Assembly (NCBI RefSeq): GCF_965661665.1
Contig: NZ_CBFIEO010000005.1
Coordinates: 1 to 64,000, forward strand
DNA: 64,000 bases
Direction of reading: 5' to 3'
Source of the DNA: Cognatiyoonia sp965661665
Lineage (GTDB): Bacteria; Pseudomonadota; Alphaproteobacteria; Rhodobacterales; Rhodobacteraceae
Position numbers and translations under genes: made by a program. Below, one piece after another: positions 53,807-63,645 of the stretch; position 1 is the stretch's first letter; every line of letters begins with the position of its first letter. Under the pieces are notes generated by a model. The model did no database searches, was not told the DNA's origin, and saw only the letters and a list, made by a program, of their open reading frames with translations.

Positions 53807-54988
53807 ATGCAGGTCAACACGCTCATAATTGGTGCCGGTGCCGCTGGCATGATGGCCGCCGCTCATTCCGGCGGGTCGGTCTTGGTTGTCGATCACGCAA
53901 AGGCCCCGGGTGAGAAGATCCGCATTTCCGGCGGCGGGCGGTGTAATTTCACCAACCTTTATGCCGCACCAGATTACTTCCTGTCTCAGAACCCGCATTA
54001 CGCAAAATCTGCGCTCAGCCAGTACACACAATGGGATTTCATCGACCTCGTAACGCGCCACAAGATCGCCTATCACGAAAAGACACTAGGCCAGCTGTTC
54101 TGCGACACCAGCGCGAAAGACATCATCGCGATGCTTCGGTCGGAGATGCAGCAAGCAGCGGCGGCGCTTTGGCTCTCAACAGAGGTTACGTCCGTCCAGC
54201 ATGACGGTGACTTCAAAGTCACCTTGTCGAAAGACAGGCAGACCCATGAGGTCACGGCCCAAAACCTGATCGTTGCCACAGGCGGCAAATCGATCCCCAA
54301 AATGGGCGCGACAGGTCTTGCCTATCAAATTGCGGAGCAGTTCGGCCTCCGTCTCATCACACCGCGTCCCGGTTTGGTCCCGCTGACATTTACCGATGGA
54401 CGTTTCAAAGCCCTTGCCGGCGTTGCACTGCCTAGCAAAGTTTCTGCCAACGCCAACAGTTTCGAAGAAGCCACACTTTTCACCCATCGCGGTCTTTCTG
54501 GCCCCGCGATCCTGCAAGCGTCTTCTTACTGGCACGAAGGGGAAGCGATCGAGGTTGATTGCGCACCACGCACCGACCTCTTCACCGCTCTAAAATCCCA
54601 ACGCCAAACCGATAGCCGCAAGGCCCTGTCGACGGTCCTGGCGCAACACCTGCCCGCCCGTTTGGCGCAGTATCTGACAGAGGCTTGGGATCTCTCCGGC
54701 AACCTTGCCGACTGCTCGGACGTGAGACTGGCCGAGATCGCAACCCACCTGCACCGCTGGCAACTGACCCCCTCTGGGTCAGAAGGGTACCGCACGGCCG
54801 AAGTCACCCTCGGCGGGATTGACACGGATGATCTCAGCTCGAAGACGATGGAAGCCAAAGCGGTCCCTGGCCTCTACTTCATTGGGGAAGCTGTCGATGT
54901 GACAGGCTGGCTCGGCGGATATAACTTCCAATGGGCGTGGTCATCGGGCTGGGTCGCCGGACAAGCGATCCAAGCCAAGCCTGCTTAG
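53807..54988 (+). CDS. HI0933/BaiN-like FAD-dependent oxidoreductase
   Basis: A 393-residue flavoprotein. The Rossmann start is LIIGAGAAGMMAAAHSGG, followed by GEKIRISGGGRCNFTN at about 35-50, the family hallmark. TGGKSIPKMGATG lies near 160-172 and GEAVDVTGWLGGYNFQWAWSSG forms the C-terminal FAD site at about 360-381. The substrate is unknown; such proteins are flavin oxidoreductases of broad or undefined role. It is the only plus-strand gene inside the dcw cluster and its stop overlaps the murD stop by 4 bp. Confidence 0.92.
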   Translation: MQVNTLIIGAGAAGMMAAAHSGGSVLVVDHAKAPGEKIRISGGGRCNFTNLYAAPDYFLSQNPHYAKSALSQYTQWDFIDLVTRHKIAYHEKTLGQLFCDTSAKDIIAMLRSEMQQAAAALWLSTEVTSVQHDGDFKVTLSKDRQTHEVTAQNLIVATGGKSIPKMGATGLAYQIAEQFGLRLITPRPGLVPLTFTDGRFKALAGVALPSKVSANANSFEEATLFTHRGLSGPAILQASSYWHEGEAIEVDCAPRTDLFTALKSQRQTDSRKALSTVLAQHLPARLAQYLTEAWDLSGNLADCSDVRLAEIATHLHRWQLTPSGSEGYRTAEVTLGGIDTDDLSSKTMEAKAVPGLYFIGEAVDVTGWLGGYNFQWAWSSGWVAGQAIQAKPA

Positions 54989-56385
54989 CCGCCCAGCGCC
55001 GCTTTCACCAACGACGTAAAGTCCTCACCGCGTTTCTCGAAACTGTCGTATTGGTCAAAGGACGCCGCCGCAGGTGCCAAAAGCACAACCTCTCCCGCCT
55101 GGGCATCAGCATGTGCGGCAGCCACAGCCGCCTCCATCGTAATGCACACCTGCGCATCAACACCCGCCAACTGACGCGCGAAATCGGCTGCCTCCCGACC
55201 AATGACATAGGCTTTCTGAACGGAGCCTGTGTGCGGCAGCAACGCCTCCAGCCCGCCATCTTTCTGAAATCCGCCACAAATCCAACGGATTTTGTCAAAC
55301 GCCTGCAACGCCTTAGACGCACTATCAACATTGGTGGCTTTGCTGTCGTTCACATAGCGGACGCCGTGCGCCTCACTCACAACCTGTGACCGATGCGGCA
55401 GGCCCGGATAGCTTCTGAGCGCGGCCTCGATCCCGCGCGGACCGATCCCCAATGTGCGACAGGCTGCAAACGCGGCACAAGCGTTCTGATGATTGTGCGC
55501 ACCCGGCAACCCAGCGATGTCACGCAAATCGATAGAGGCCACCTGCCGCCCTTTCCGTGTTTCCACCAAGAAATCCTTCTTGGCAAAGACATTCCATCCG
55601 GAACCACCGAGCTTGCGTACCGCAGAAATCCGCAGGACACGATCATCGGACCCGTCAGAGAGTTGATTGGCCAGATGCCGCCCTTCATCTTCATCCACTC
55701 CGATGACAGCCCGATCCGGCCCACCTTCGGCAAACAGCCGGCGCTTGGCCGCGAAATACCCGCCAAGCCCCGCATGCCGATCCAAGTGATCTGGGGAGAG
55801 GTTCGTGAACACGGCCACGTCCGGTGTCATCGCGCGGGCAAGGTCGGTCTGATAGGAAGACAACTCCAACACAACGACCTCGCCGTCTTGGGCTGGCTCC
55901 AAATCCAACACCCCGCGCCCAATGTTGCCCGCCAATTGCGCAGGGCGGCCGTTTTCAACGAGGATATGATGGATGAGCGCCGACGTCGTGGATTTCCCAT
56001 TCGATCCTGTGACCGCGATCACCTTGGGCGTCGTTTCAAAATTGTCCCAATCTGCTGTCGCGTAGGAGCGGAAGAAAAGGCCAATATCATTGTCAACGGG
56101 AACACCCGCCTCCCATGCCTTCGCAATGACCAGATTGGGCGCAGGATAAAGATGCGGAATCCCGGGGGAGACAATCAGCGCCGCAACACCGTCAAACGCA
56201 CCATCTTTGCCCAAATCGCGAAGATAAAACCCGTCTTCCGCGGCCGCCTGCTGCGCGTCCGCGCCATCGTCCCAAACAACCGCATGCGCGCCGCCAGCTT
56301 CCAACGCCGATGCCGCCGCCCGACCTGACCGGCCCAGCCCTAAAACAGCGACCGTCTGCCCTGCATATCCCTGAACTGGAATCAT
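54985..56385 (-). CDS. murD: UDP-N-acetylmuramoyl-L-alanine--D-glutamate ligase
   Basis: A 466-residue Mur ligase adding D-Glu. Marks are VAVLGLGRSGRAAASAL at about 12-28, the ATP loop VTGSNGKSTTSAL at about 124-136, LELSSYQTDLA, NLSPDHLDRH and RYVNDSKATNVDSA. It lies 86 bp after mraY and converges with the flavoprotein gene. Confidence 0.96.
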   Translation of the reverse strand: MIPVQGYAGQTVAVLGLGRSGRAAASALEAGGAHAVVWDDGADAQQAAAEDGFYLRDLGKDGAFDGVAALIVSPGIPHLYPAPNLVIAKAWEAGVPVDNDIGLFFRSYATADWDNFETTPKVIAVTGSNGKSTTSALIHHILVENGRPAQLAGNIGRGVLDLEPAQDGEVVVLELSSYQTDLARAMTPDVAVFTNLSPDHLDRHAGLGGYFAAKRRLFAEGGPDRAVIGVDEDEGRHLANQLSDGSDDRVLRISAVRKLGGSGWNVFAKKDFLVETRKGRQVASIDLRDIAGLPGAHNHQNACAAFAACRTLGIGPRGIEAALRSYPGLPHRSQVVSEAHGVRYVNDSKATNVDSASKALQAFDKIRWICGGFQKDGGLEALLPHTGSVQKAYVIGREAADFARQLAGVDAQVCITMEAAVAAAHADAQAGEVVLLAPAAASFDQYDSFEKRGEDFTSLVKAALGG

Positions 56386-56471
56386 CGCGCCTCAGTCCTC
56401 ACCCCATGTTCAGTGCAGACTGCCGATGAAGATATGCCGATGCAAGAGGCCACGCCGCACATGTTGGCCGC

Positions 56472-57554
56472 CTAGCGTACCTTCAACGTTGCCAATCCGA
56501 TCACCGCCAAGATGAGCGACACGATCCAAAACCGAATGACGATTTGCGGCTCGGCCCATCCCTTCTTTTCATAGTGGTGATGGATTGGCGCCATCAGAAA
56601 CACCCGCCGACCCGTCGCTTTGAAATAGAGCACCTGAATAATGACGGACAGCGCCTCCACCACGAAAAGCCCGCCGACGATGGCCAAGACAATCTCGTGC
56701 TTTGACGCCACGGCGATCGCGCCCAGCGCACCGCCCAAAGCAAGTGATCCTGTATCGCCCATAAAGACGGCGGCAGGGGGCGCGTTGTACCAAAGAAAGC
56801 CCAAACCGCCGCCTATAAGACCAGCCACAAAGACCAGCAGTTCGCCCGTGCCCGGCACGTAATGCAGGCCTAAGCTTGCGGTGAAGTCCACGCGTCCGAC
56901 GAAGTAGGCAATAATGCCCAGCGCACCGGAGGCAATCATCACAGGCATGATAGCCAAACCGTCTAAGCCGTCTGTCAGGTTCACCGCATTCGCAGCACCG
57001 ACGATAACGATGATGGCGAAAGGAACGAACAGAATGCCAAGATTCAGCAGCACATCCTTGAAGACCGGCACGGCGAGCTGTCCAGCAAGGTCAACGGGAT
57101 GCAACTGTGTCGCCCAATATCCAGCGATCGCCGCAATCAGCAAACCAAGGGCAAGGCGGACTTTGCTTGGCACGCCGGCCGTGTTTTGCTTGGAGACTTT
57201 GGCATAATCATCGGCAAAGCCGATCAAGCCAAAGGACATTGTGACAAAAAGCACGAGCCACACAAATCCATTGTCCAAGCGCGCCCAAAGCAGGGTGCTG
57301 ACCAGCAACGCCCCAACGATCAGCAACCCGCCCATCGTCGGCGTACCAGCCTTGGCGATATGGGTTTCAGGCCCATCTTCGCGGATCGGCTGGCCCTTGC
57401 CCTGCTTGCGGCGCAAAACGTTGATCAGAGGCACCCCGAAGAAGAAGCCAAACAGCAACGATGTGAAGAATGCACCGCCCGCCCGAAACGTAATGTATCG
57501 AAAGAGGTTAAAGAAATCGCCGCCGTCTGACATCGCGGTCAACCAATATAGCAT
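56472..57554 (-). CDS. mraY: Phospho-N-acetylmuramoyl-pentapeptide-transferase
   Basis: A 360-residue membrane enzyme making lipid I from UDP-MurNAc-pentapeptide and undecaprenyl phosphate. Marks are HIAKAGTPTMGGLL, GFADDYAKVSKQNTAG with the catalytic Asp pair near 113-114, NLTDGLDGLAI with metal-binding Asp, and MAPIHHHYEKKGW with the three-His motif near 323-325. About ten hydrophobic segments. It starts 27 bp after murF. Confidence 0.97.
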   Translation of the reverse strand: MLYWLTAMSDGGDFFNLFRYITFRAGGAFFTSLLFGFFFGVPLINVLRRKQGKGQPIREDGPETHIAKAGTPTMGGLLIVGALLVSTLLWARLDNGFVWLVLFVTMSFGLIGFADDYAKVSKQNTAGVPSKVRLALGLLIAAIAGYWATQLHPVDLAGQLAVPVFKDVLLNLGILFVPFAIIVIVGAANAVNLTDGLDGLAIMPVMIASGALGIIAYFVGRVDFTASLGLHYVPGTGELLVFVAGLIGGGLGFLWYNAPPAAVFMGDTGSLALGGALGAIAVASKHEIVLAIVGGLFVVEALSVIIQVLYFKATGRRVFLMAPIHHHYEKKGWAEPQIVIRFWIVSLILAVIGLATLKVR

Positions 57555-57581
57555 GTGCCTGTGCCCTTATTTTTATTGCCT

Positions 57582-58997
57582 TTAGGCTTGCCTGAGTTTG
57601 CGGATGGCGTCAACGACCAAGCTGACTTTGCTTCCCTTTGATCCCTTCACCAACACAACGTCACCCGCATCGACAAGCGCGTTTGATCGCGCTGCGAGCT
57701 CTGACGCCTGCTCGGACCACAGGCCGCGTTTTTCTTCGGGAAGTGCGTCATGCAGTTGTTTCATGCGCGGTCCAGAGCAATGCACAATATCCGCGCAAAG
57801 AAGGTTCTGATCGCCCGCCAAAGCGGCGTGCATCTCCATCTCCTTCGGCCCCAGTTCCAGCATGTCCCCTAATATGGCGACCCGCCGCCCCTTCACGACC
57901 CGCCCGACATTGTCCACCGGTGTGGCAGCGGCGAGGATTTCAAAGGAGGCTGTCATGGAGGTCGGGTTCGCGTTGAACGCATCATCAATGAGATAGATCA
58001 CCTCATCCAAATTGGCGGGGTCGAGCGTGACCTCCTCCCGCGAGCCGCGCCCAGATGGTGGCACCCAGCGCGCGATGTCTAGGGAGGCTTGCATCGGATC
58101 AGCGCACAAAGCCTCCGCCACAGCCAAAACGCCAACCGCGTTCGATGCAAAATGCCGACCCGCAACTGACAGTTTGAAGAGGTAGTCTTCGTCCCCATGC
58201 TTGGCGGCAATCATCGTCTTGTCGTCAGACAGGCGGACGTTGGTGATTTCCCAATCCACACCTGTTGCCCCGAACCAGATTGCCGCAGCGCCAGCATCGG
58301 ACGCTTTGTCTGCCAAGATCGACGCTGTTTCGATATCGGCGTTCAGCACCGCCGCACCGCCTGCCTTTATCCCGTCGATGATGGATGCTTTTTCAGCCGC
58401 GATCCCTGCGATGTCGTTGAAGGCTTCCAAATGCGCGGCAGCGACGGTCGTAATCATGGCAACATCGGGCGCAGCCATCCGTGCGAGAGGGGCAATCTCA
58501 CCGGGATTGCTCATGCCAATCTCGATGATAGCAAACTCAGTGTCGGCGGGCATCCTTGCGAGCGTCAACGGCACGCCCCAATGGTTGTTGTAAGACGCTT
58601 CTGCCGCATGGGTCTTCCCTTGGGCTGACAACACCTCCCGCAACATTTCCTTGGTCGACGTTTTACCAACGGAGCCTGTGATACCAACGACCTTAGCCCT
58701 CGTGCGGGCACGTGCGGCTTTGCCCAAATCCTCCAAAGCGAGCAACACATCATCAACAATCAAAAGCGGCATATCCTCTGCCACCCCCTCCGGTCGGTGG
58801 GTAACAAGCGCGGCTGCGGCCCCTTTTTCAAGAGCCTGTGCCACAAAATCATGGCCATCGCGCACGTCTTTCAACGCAACAAACAAATCACCTAGTTGCA
58901 GCGTCCGCGTATCAATTGACACGCACGTTGCAACCCAATCGGTCGTGGCCGTTCCCCCCGTCGCCTTCGCCGCCTCCGCAGCGGTCCAGAGCGTCAT
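57582..58997 (-). CDS. murF: UDP-N-acetylmuramoyl-tripeptide--D-alanyl-D-alanine ligase
   Basis: A 471-residue Mur ligase adding D-Ala-D-Ala. Marks are DTRTLQLGDLFVALKDVRDGHDF, the ATP loop VGITGSVGKTSTKEML at about 104-119, EASYNNHWGVPLTL, IEIGMSNPGEIAPL and the later DDAFNANPTSMTAS. It overlaps the murE stop by 4 bp. Confidence 0.96.
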   Translation of the reverse strand: MTLWTAAEAAKATGGTATTDWVATCVSIDTRTLQLGDLFVALKDVRDGHDFVAQALEKGAAAALVTHRPEGVAEDMPLLIVDDVLLALEDLGKAARARTRAKVVGITGSVGKTSTKEMLREVLSAQGKTHAAEASYNNHWGVPLTLARMPADTEFAIIEIGMSNPGEIAPLARMAAPDVAMITTVAAAHLEAFNDIAGIAAEKASIIDGIKAGGAAVLNADIETASILADKASDAGAAAIWFGATGVDWEITNVRLSDDKTMIAAKHGDEDYLFKLSVAGRHFASNAVGVLAVAEALCADPMQASLDIARWVPPSGRGSREEVTLDPANLDEVIYLIDDAFNANPTSMTASFEILAAATPVDNVGRVVKGRRVAILGDMLELGPKEMEMHAALAGDQNLLCADIVHCSGPRMKQLHDALPEEKRGLWSEQASELAARSNALVDAGDVVLVKGSKGSKVSLVVDAIRKLRQA

Positions 58998-60487
58998 ATC
59001 CGTCCCTCAAGTGCGGCAACTGCCACGCTCGCCTGTTCGACGTCATCAAACGGCAGCACGCTGTCACCAAAAATTTGCCCACTCTCGTGGCCTTTGCCCG
59101 CGATCAACAGCGCGTCACCCACTTGCAAAGCATCGATCCCGCGTAGGATGGCTTCAGCCCTGTCCCCGACTTCAACAACTTCCGCCCCGCCCTGCTGGAC
59201 CGCGCCGGCCGTCACGGCCGCGCGGATGCTGCTTGGCTCTTCTGTCCGTGGATTGTCATCCGTCACAATCACCAGATCCGCGTGTTCCGCGGCAGCCGCC
59301 CCCATCAAGGGGCGCTTTGTCGTATCACGGTCTCCACCCGCCCCAACAATGGCAACAATCTTGCCCATGACATGTGGGCGCATCGCTTGCAGCGCCGTGG
59401 CGACAGCATCAGGTGTGTGAGCATAGTCTACAAAAACCGCCGCGCCATTGTCACGGGTCGCCGCCAATTCCATACGGCCGCGCACAGTTGTCAGGGTCTC
59501 AAGCACCTCAAACACTTCCGTCGGTGCCGCACCCGCCGCGATGACAAGTCCTGCGGCCAACAGCACGTTGTCGGCTTGGAAGCCACCGATCAAGTTCAAC
59601 CGAGTCTGAAACGGCTTGCCTTGCCAATTAAACCGCACATCTTGCCCTGTTGCATCAAACCGGCGCGCCAGCAGGCGCAATCGGGCCGCTTCCGTGCAAC
59701 CCACGCCAATGATCTCCTGCCCGCGCGCCTCGCAAATCGCAGCGACATCCGACCCTTTCGGATCATCAAGATTGATGACCGCCACACCGTCCAGCGCCAA
59801 TACGCGGGCAAAAAGGCCCATCTTGGCGTCAAAATACGCCTCGAACGTTTCGTGGTAATCCAGATGGTCCTGCGTGAAATTCGTGAACCCAGCCGCCGTC
59901 AGCATCACCCCATCCAACCGCCGCTGGTCGAGGCCGTGGCTCGATGCCTCCATCGCGACATGGGTGACGTTATGGTCTGACGCTTCAGCAAGCACGCGGT
60001 GCAACGTAATCGGCTCCGGCGTCGTGTGGTTCAGCGGATGCGACCACGCTCCCTCCACCCCGGTTGTTCCCAAATTCAAACCGGCAAGACCAATAGCCTC
60101 CCAAATTTGGCGCGTGAAGGTGGAGACGGAGGTTTTTCCATTCGTGCCGGTAACGGCAACGACCGTGGCGGGATGCGCCCCGAACCAGAGGGACGCGGTC
60201 TGCGCCAGTGTCTGACGAGAGTCTTGCGCAACAATGACCGCCACATCCCCCTTCGCCAGATCGTCCTTCGCATACTCTGCACCATCCGCATCTGTCAGGA
60301 TCGCAGATGCACCAGCCGCAATTGCTGTGCCAATGAATTTCGCGCCGTGCACATTAGCACCCGGCAATGCCGCAAAAAGCGTGCCTGGACCAACCTCACG
60401 ACTGTCAACGGTGATGTGGCGCACCTGCGCTTCGCGGCCCATTTGGGCCGTCAGCCCCAGTTCCGCCAATGAAGATGTTTTGCTCAT
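58994..60487 (-). CDS. murE: UDP-N-acetylmuramoyl-L-alanyl-D-glutamate--2,6-diaminopimelate ligase
   Basis: A 497-residue Mur ligase adding the third stem residue. Marks are DSREVGPGTLFAALPG, the ATP loop VTGTNGKTSVSTFTRQ at about 114-129, MEASSHGLDQRR, NFTQDHLDYH and, near 400, TDDNPRTEEPSSI. The DNPR motif indicates meso-diaminopimelate rather than lysine. It lies 24 bp after ftsI. Confidence 0.96.
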   Translation of the reverse strand: MSKTSSLAELGLTAQMGREAQVRHITVDSREVGPGTLFAALPGANVHGAKFIGTAIAAGASAILTDADGAEYAKDDLAKGDVAVIVAQDSRQTLAQTASLWFGAHPATVVAVTGTNGKTSVSTFTRQIWEAIGLAGLNLGTTGVEGAWSHPLNHTTPEPITLHRVLAEASDHNVTHVAMEASSHGLDQRRLDGVMLTAAGFTNFTQDHLDYHETFEAYFDAKMGLFARVLALDGVAVINLDDPKGSDVAAICEARGQEIIGVGCTEAARLRLLARRFDATGQDVRFNWQGKPFQTRLNLIGGFQADNVLLAAGLVIAAGAAPTEVFEVLETLTTVRGRMELAATRDNGAAVFVDYAHTPDAVATALQAMRPHVMGKIVAIVGAGGDRDTTKRPLMGAAAAEHADLVIVTDDNPRTEEPSSIRAAVTAGAVQQGGAEVVEVGDRAEAILRGIDALQVGDALLIAGKGHESGQIFGDSVLPFDDVEQASVAVAALEGRI

Positions 60488-60511
60488 GCCCGCCCTCGTG
60501 CCGTTCGGAGC

Positions 60512-62296
60512 TTAGTTTGAGGTCAGTGTTACACCGATGGGTTCAATCGTTTCAACTTCTGGCCGGAGATCAAGCAGGGGTGCGACACGGCGGATCATCT
60601 CTGCCGCAACTGGCACGGCGGTCCAACCGGCGGTGCGGCGCGGCTCATCGCCGGACGTTTCAACCGGCTCGTCCATGGTGACGATCAGCACGTATTTCGG
60701 GTCGCTGGCTGGGAAGACGCTCGCAAATGTCGCGATGACCTTATCCTCGTAATACCCGCCACCGCGCTCTAACGGCTTGTCGGCGGTCCCCGTCTTGCCC
60801 GCAACTTCATATCCCTCAACCTCACCAAAGGACGCGGTGCCGCGCACAACAACTTGGCGCAGCATGTCCAATGCGCGGCGGCTGACCGCTTCGCGCACGA
60901 CCCGCTCCCCTTGCTGTGGGGCATCCTGCTTCAAAAGCGTCGGCTCCACACGCGTCCCACCATTCAGAAGCGACGCATATCCCGCTGCCAAATGCAGCGG
61001 TGATGAGGACAGTCCATGCCCGTAAGAGATTGTCATCGTTGAGATTTCCGACCAATTCCTCGGCAACAGCGGTTTGCCGGTAGGCGCCTCGATCATCTCA
61101 ATCGGGGTCGGTTCAAGGAACCCAAGCCCGTCCAAGAATTCCCGCTGACGTTCCGCACCGATCATCATCGCCACCCGCGCGGTGCCTATGTTGGAAGATT
61201 TTACGATCACATCCGTCGTCGACAACTCCGGCCCATAGTTGCGGAAATCGCGGATCTTGAAACGGCCCCACGTTAGCGGCCCCGTCGTATCAATCATCGT
61301 GTTCGGATTGACGACGTTGAGGTCCATGGCTTGAGCAATCGTAAAGATCTTGAAGGTCGATCCCAGTTCATAGACACCCTGAACCGCGCGGTTGAATAGC
61401 GGGCTGTCGGACTGATCGCCTTCGGTCAGAACAGCCGGTCGGCTGTTGGGGTCAAAGTCCGGCAAAGACACGAGGGAAATCACTTCGCCCGTATGAATGT
61501 CCATCAGGATGGAGGTCGCACCCTTCGCGTTCATCAACGACATGCCGCCAGCCAGCACCTGCTCGCTTGTCGCTTGCACGGTCAGGTCGAGCGAGAGTTC
61601 CAGCGGAGCACCTTCGTTCGCGGGGTCGCGCAGGAGCGCATCAAACTGACGCTCAACGCCCGCAACGCCGATCACCTCTGCACTTGCGACGCCCTCTCGG
61701 CCATAGCTCGCGCCACCCAAAACATGCGCCGCAATCGGGCCGTTCGGGTAGAGCCGCATTTCGCGCGGGCCAAACAGCAATCCGGGGCTACCAATGTCAT
61801 GTACCGCTTGGCGTTGCTCAGGGCTAATCTGCTTGCGAACCCACAGGAATTTCCGGTCGCTGGTGAAATTTTCGAGAAGTTTCTCTTCATCCAGCTCAGG
61901 AAAGATATGTACAAGTTCTGCCGCCGCATAAATCGGATCAATCATGTCCTGCGGATGTGCATAGAGCGAGTAAGTTTGTAGATTAGTCGCAAGAATACGA
62001 CCATTTCTGTCAACAATATCAGCACGTTGACCAATAATTGGGTTGCCGGAGACGGAGGCGCGCGGCTCTTCCGGTTCAGAGGTTGCCAATGTGCCCATGC
62101 GAAGGCCAATTGTGAGAAAAGCACAAAAGAACATCGCTGCCATGACCAACAAACGCCCCTCGGCACGCAACCGCGCCTTGTCGCGCATCGCCTCATGACG
62201 GCGGCGCTTATTCGCCGCCTCAATCAGCGCAGGATCATGCCCCCCGTCGCGGGCACGCAGAACCGTGGCAAGGGGGCGCAGCGGGGTCCGGATCAT
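60512..62296 (-). CDS. ftsI: Peptidoglycan transpeptidase FtsI (penicillin-binding protein 3)
   Basis: A 594-residue division-specific transpeptidase. A cytoplasmic basic N-terminus is followed by one membrane helix at about 48-68, a PBP dimer-type domain (RGRILATNL-like DRNGRILATNLQTYSL), and the penicillin-binding domain: STFK near 312-315 with the active Ser, SSN near 365-367, and GKTGTADKP near 504-512. The start overlaps the ftsL stop by 4 bp. Confidence 0.96.
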   Translation of the reverse strand: MIRTPLRPLATVLRARDGGHDPALIEAANKRRRHEAMRDKARLRAEGRLLVMAAMFFCAFLTIGLRMGTLATSEPEEPRASVSGNPIIGQRADIVDRNGRILATNLQTYSLYAHPQDMIDPIYAAAELVHIFPELDEEKLLENFTSDRKFLWVRKQISPEQRQAVHDIGSPGLLFGPREMRLYPNGPIAAHVLGGASYGREGVASAEVIGVAGVERQFDALLRDPANEGAPLELSLDLTVQATSEQVLAGGMSLMNAKGATSILMDIHTGEVISLVSLPDFDPNSRPAVLTEGDQSDSPLFNRAVQGVYELGSTFKIFTIAQAMDLNVVNPNTMIDTTGPLTWGRFKIRDFRNYGPELSTTDVIVKSSNIGTARVAMMIGAERQREFLDGLGFLEPTPIEMIEAPTGKPLLPRNWSEISTMTISYGHGLSSSPLHLAAGYASLLNGGTRVEPTLLKQDAPQQGERVVREAVSRRALDMLRQVVVRGTASFGEVEGYEVAGKTGTADKPLERGGGYYEDKVIATFASVFPASDPKYVLIVTMDEPVETSGDEPRRTAGWTAVPVAAEMIRRVAPLLDLRPEVETIEPIGVTLTSN

Positions 62297-62652
62297 AGGG
62301 GATCCTCTTCCGTGCTTTGCGGAACAGAGCTCACATCAATCGGATTGATGATTGGCAGAATCTCTGGACTCGGATCGATAATGTTGTCCGTATCGCCGAA
62401 GGCATCCGGCATCAGCGGCAACAATCCAAGACGATCGAAGTTCAACTCAGCCAAATCGCGCAGGCGGTCTGGCCGGTTCAAATAGGCCCATTCCGCTTGA
62501 AGCATGTTCAGCCGCTCATGCGCCGCACCAATTTGCGAATGCAGCACGCGGGCTTGCGTCACCTCTTCGCGCGTTTTGTGATTTTCCGTGTAGGCCCAAA
62601 ACCCGAGCCCGATGACCGCTAAAGCCGCAAGTACGTAAAGTACGCCCCGCAT
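62293..62652 (-). CDS. ftsL: Cell division protein FtsL
   Basis: A 119-residue bitopic divisome protein. A short N-terminus and membrane helix (about 3-21) are followed by a periplasmic coiled coil (EVTQARVLHSQIGAAHERLNML) and a C-terminal tail rich in Asp and Pro. It starts directly after the rsmH stop with no gap and overlaps ftsI by 4 bp. Sequence conservation is low, so the assignment rests on position, size and topology. Confidence 0.88.
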   Translation of the reverse strand: MRGVLYVLAALAVIGLGFWAYTENHKTREEVTQARVLHSQIGAAHERLNMLQAEWAYLNRPDRLRDLAELNFDRLGLLPLMPDAFGDTDNIIDPSPEILPIINPIDVSSVPQSTEEDPL

Positions 62653-63636
62653 TTACCTGCCCTTTTTTTGCACCGGCATTCCGATGTCTTTCGGCGCAAC
62701 TCTTCCCGCTGCTGCCGACGTCCGCCTCGCGACCCGCAGTTTCGCCGATCGGCTCCGCGGGTTAATTTTTAGTTCGTCTTCATCCGCCGCAATCGCCTTG
62801 CGAGAGGCAAGCGTCCACGCGGCTTCATCTTGGTGTGTTTCAGGCGCATAGCGATTGGCATTGGCCATACTGCCGCTGCGCTTTTGAAAGAAGCGTTTGA
62901 CCATCCGATCCTCGACCGAATGGAAGGTGACAATGGCCAACTGGCCACCGGGTTTCAGAGCCCGCTCCGCCGCCATCATCGCCTCGTAAAGCTCACCGTA
63001 TTCGTTGTTCACCGCGATCCGCAGCGCTTGAAAGGTGCGCGTGGCCGGATGCGATTGATTGGGTTTCGCGCGGGGAAGGCAGCTTTCCACAATCTTCGCC
63101 AACTCAAGCGTCGTGGTGATCGGACGGTTCGCAACGATGGATTTTGCAATCCGGCGCGACGCGCGCTCCTCCCCATAAAGGTAAATGATATCAGCGAGTT
63201 CGCCTTCTTCGCTTTCATTCACCAGATCAGCCGCCGAGGGACCAGACTGGCTCATCCGCATATCAAGCGGCCCGTCCCGCATGAAAGAAAACCCACGCTC
63301 CGCAATGTCGATCTGCATCGACGACACCCCGAGGTCCAGGACGACCCCGTCTAGGTCGGAGGCATATTCATCAAGTTTGGAAAACGTGCCTTCGACCAGC
63401 TCTATATGATCGCCGTATTCGGCAACCCAGTCTTGGGCCATCTCGAACACCAACGGATCACGGTCGACACCGATCACCTTATCGGCGCCTGCTGCCAGCA
63501 ATTCGCGGGTGTAGCCGCCATTCCCAAAGGTGCCATCGAGCCAAACCCCAGAAACAGGCGAGACCGCCTTGATCAGCGGCCCGATGAGCACAGGGATATG
63601 AGGGTCGTTGGATACGTCAATGCGGGCAGCTGACAT
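62653..63636 (-). CDS. rsmH: 16S rRNA (cytosine1402-N4)-methyltransferase
   Basis: A 327-residue SAM-dependent methyltransferase (MraW). Marks are HIPVLIGPLIKAV, LDGTFGNGGYTRELLA at about 33-48, VLDLGVSSMQID near 97-108, FSFMRDGPLDMRM near 114-126 and IVTFHSVEDRMVKRFF near 236-251. The ATG at 63636 has a GGGGG site upstream and is preferred over the GTG at 63642. It follows mraZ closely. Confidence 0.95.
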   Translation of the reverse strand: MSAARIDVSNDPHIPVLIGPLIKAVSPVSGVWLDGTFGNGGYTRELLAAGADKVIGVDRDPLVFEMAQDWVAEYGDHIELVEGTFSKLDEYASDLDGVVLDLGVSSMQIDIAERGFSFMRDGPLDMRMSQSGPSAADLVNESEEGELADIIYLYGEERASRRIAKSIVANRPITTTLELAKIVESCLPRAKPNQSHPATRTFQALRIAVNNEYGELYEAMMAAERALKPGGQLAIVTFHSVEDRMVKRFFQKRSGSMANANRYAPETHQDEAAWTLASRKAIAADEDELKINPRSRSAKLRVARRTSAAAGRVAPKDIGMPVQKKGR

Positions 63637-63645
63637 TGGCACCCC

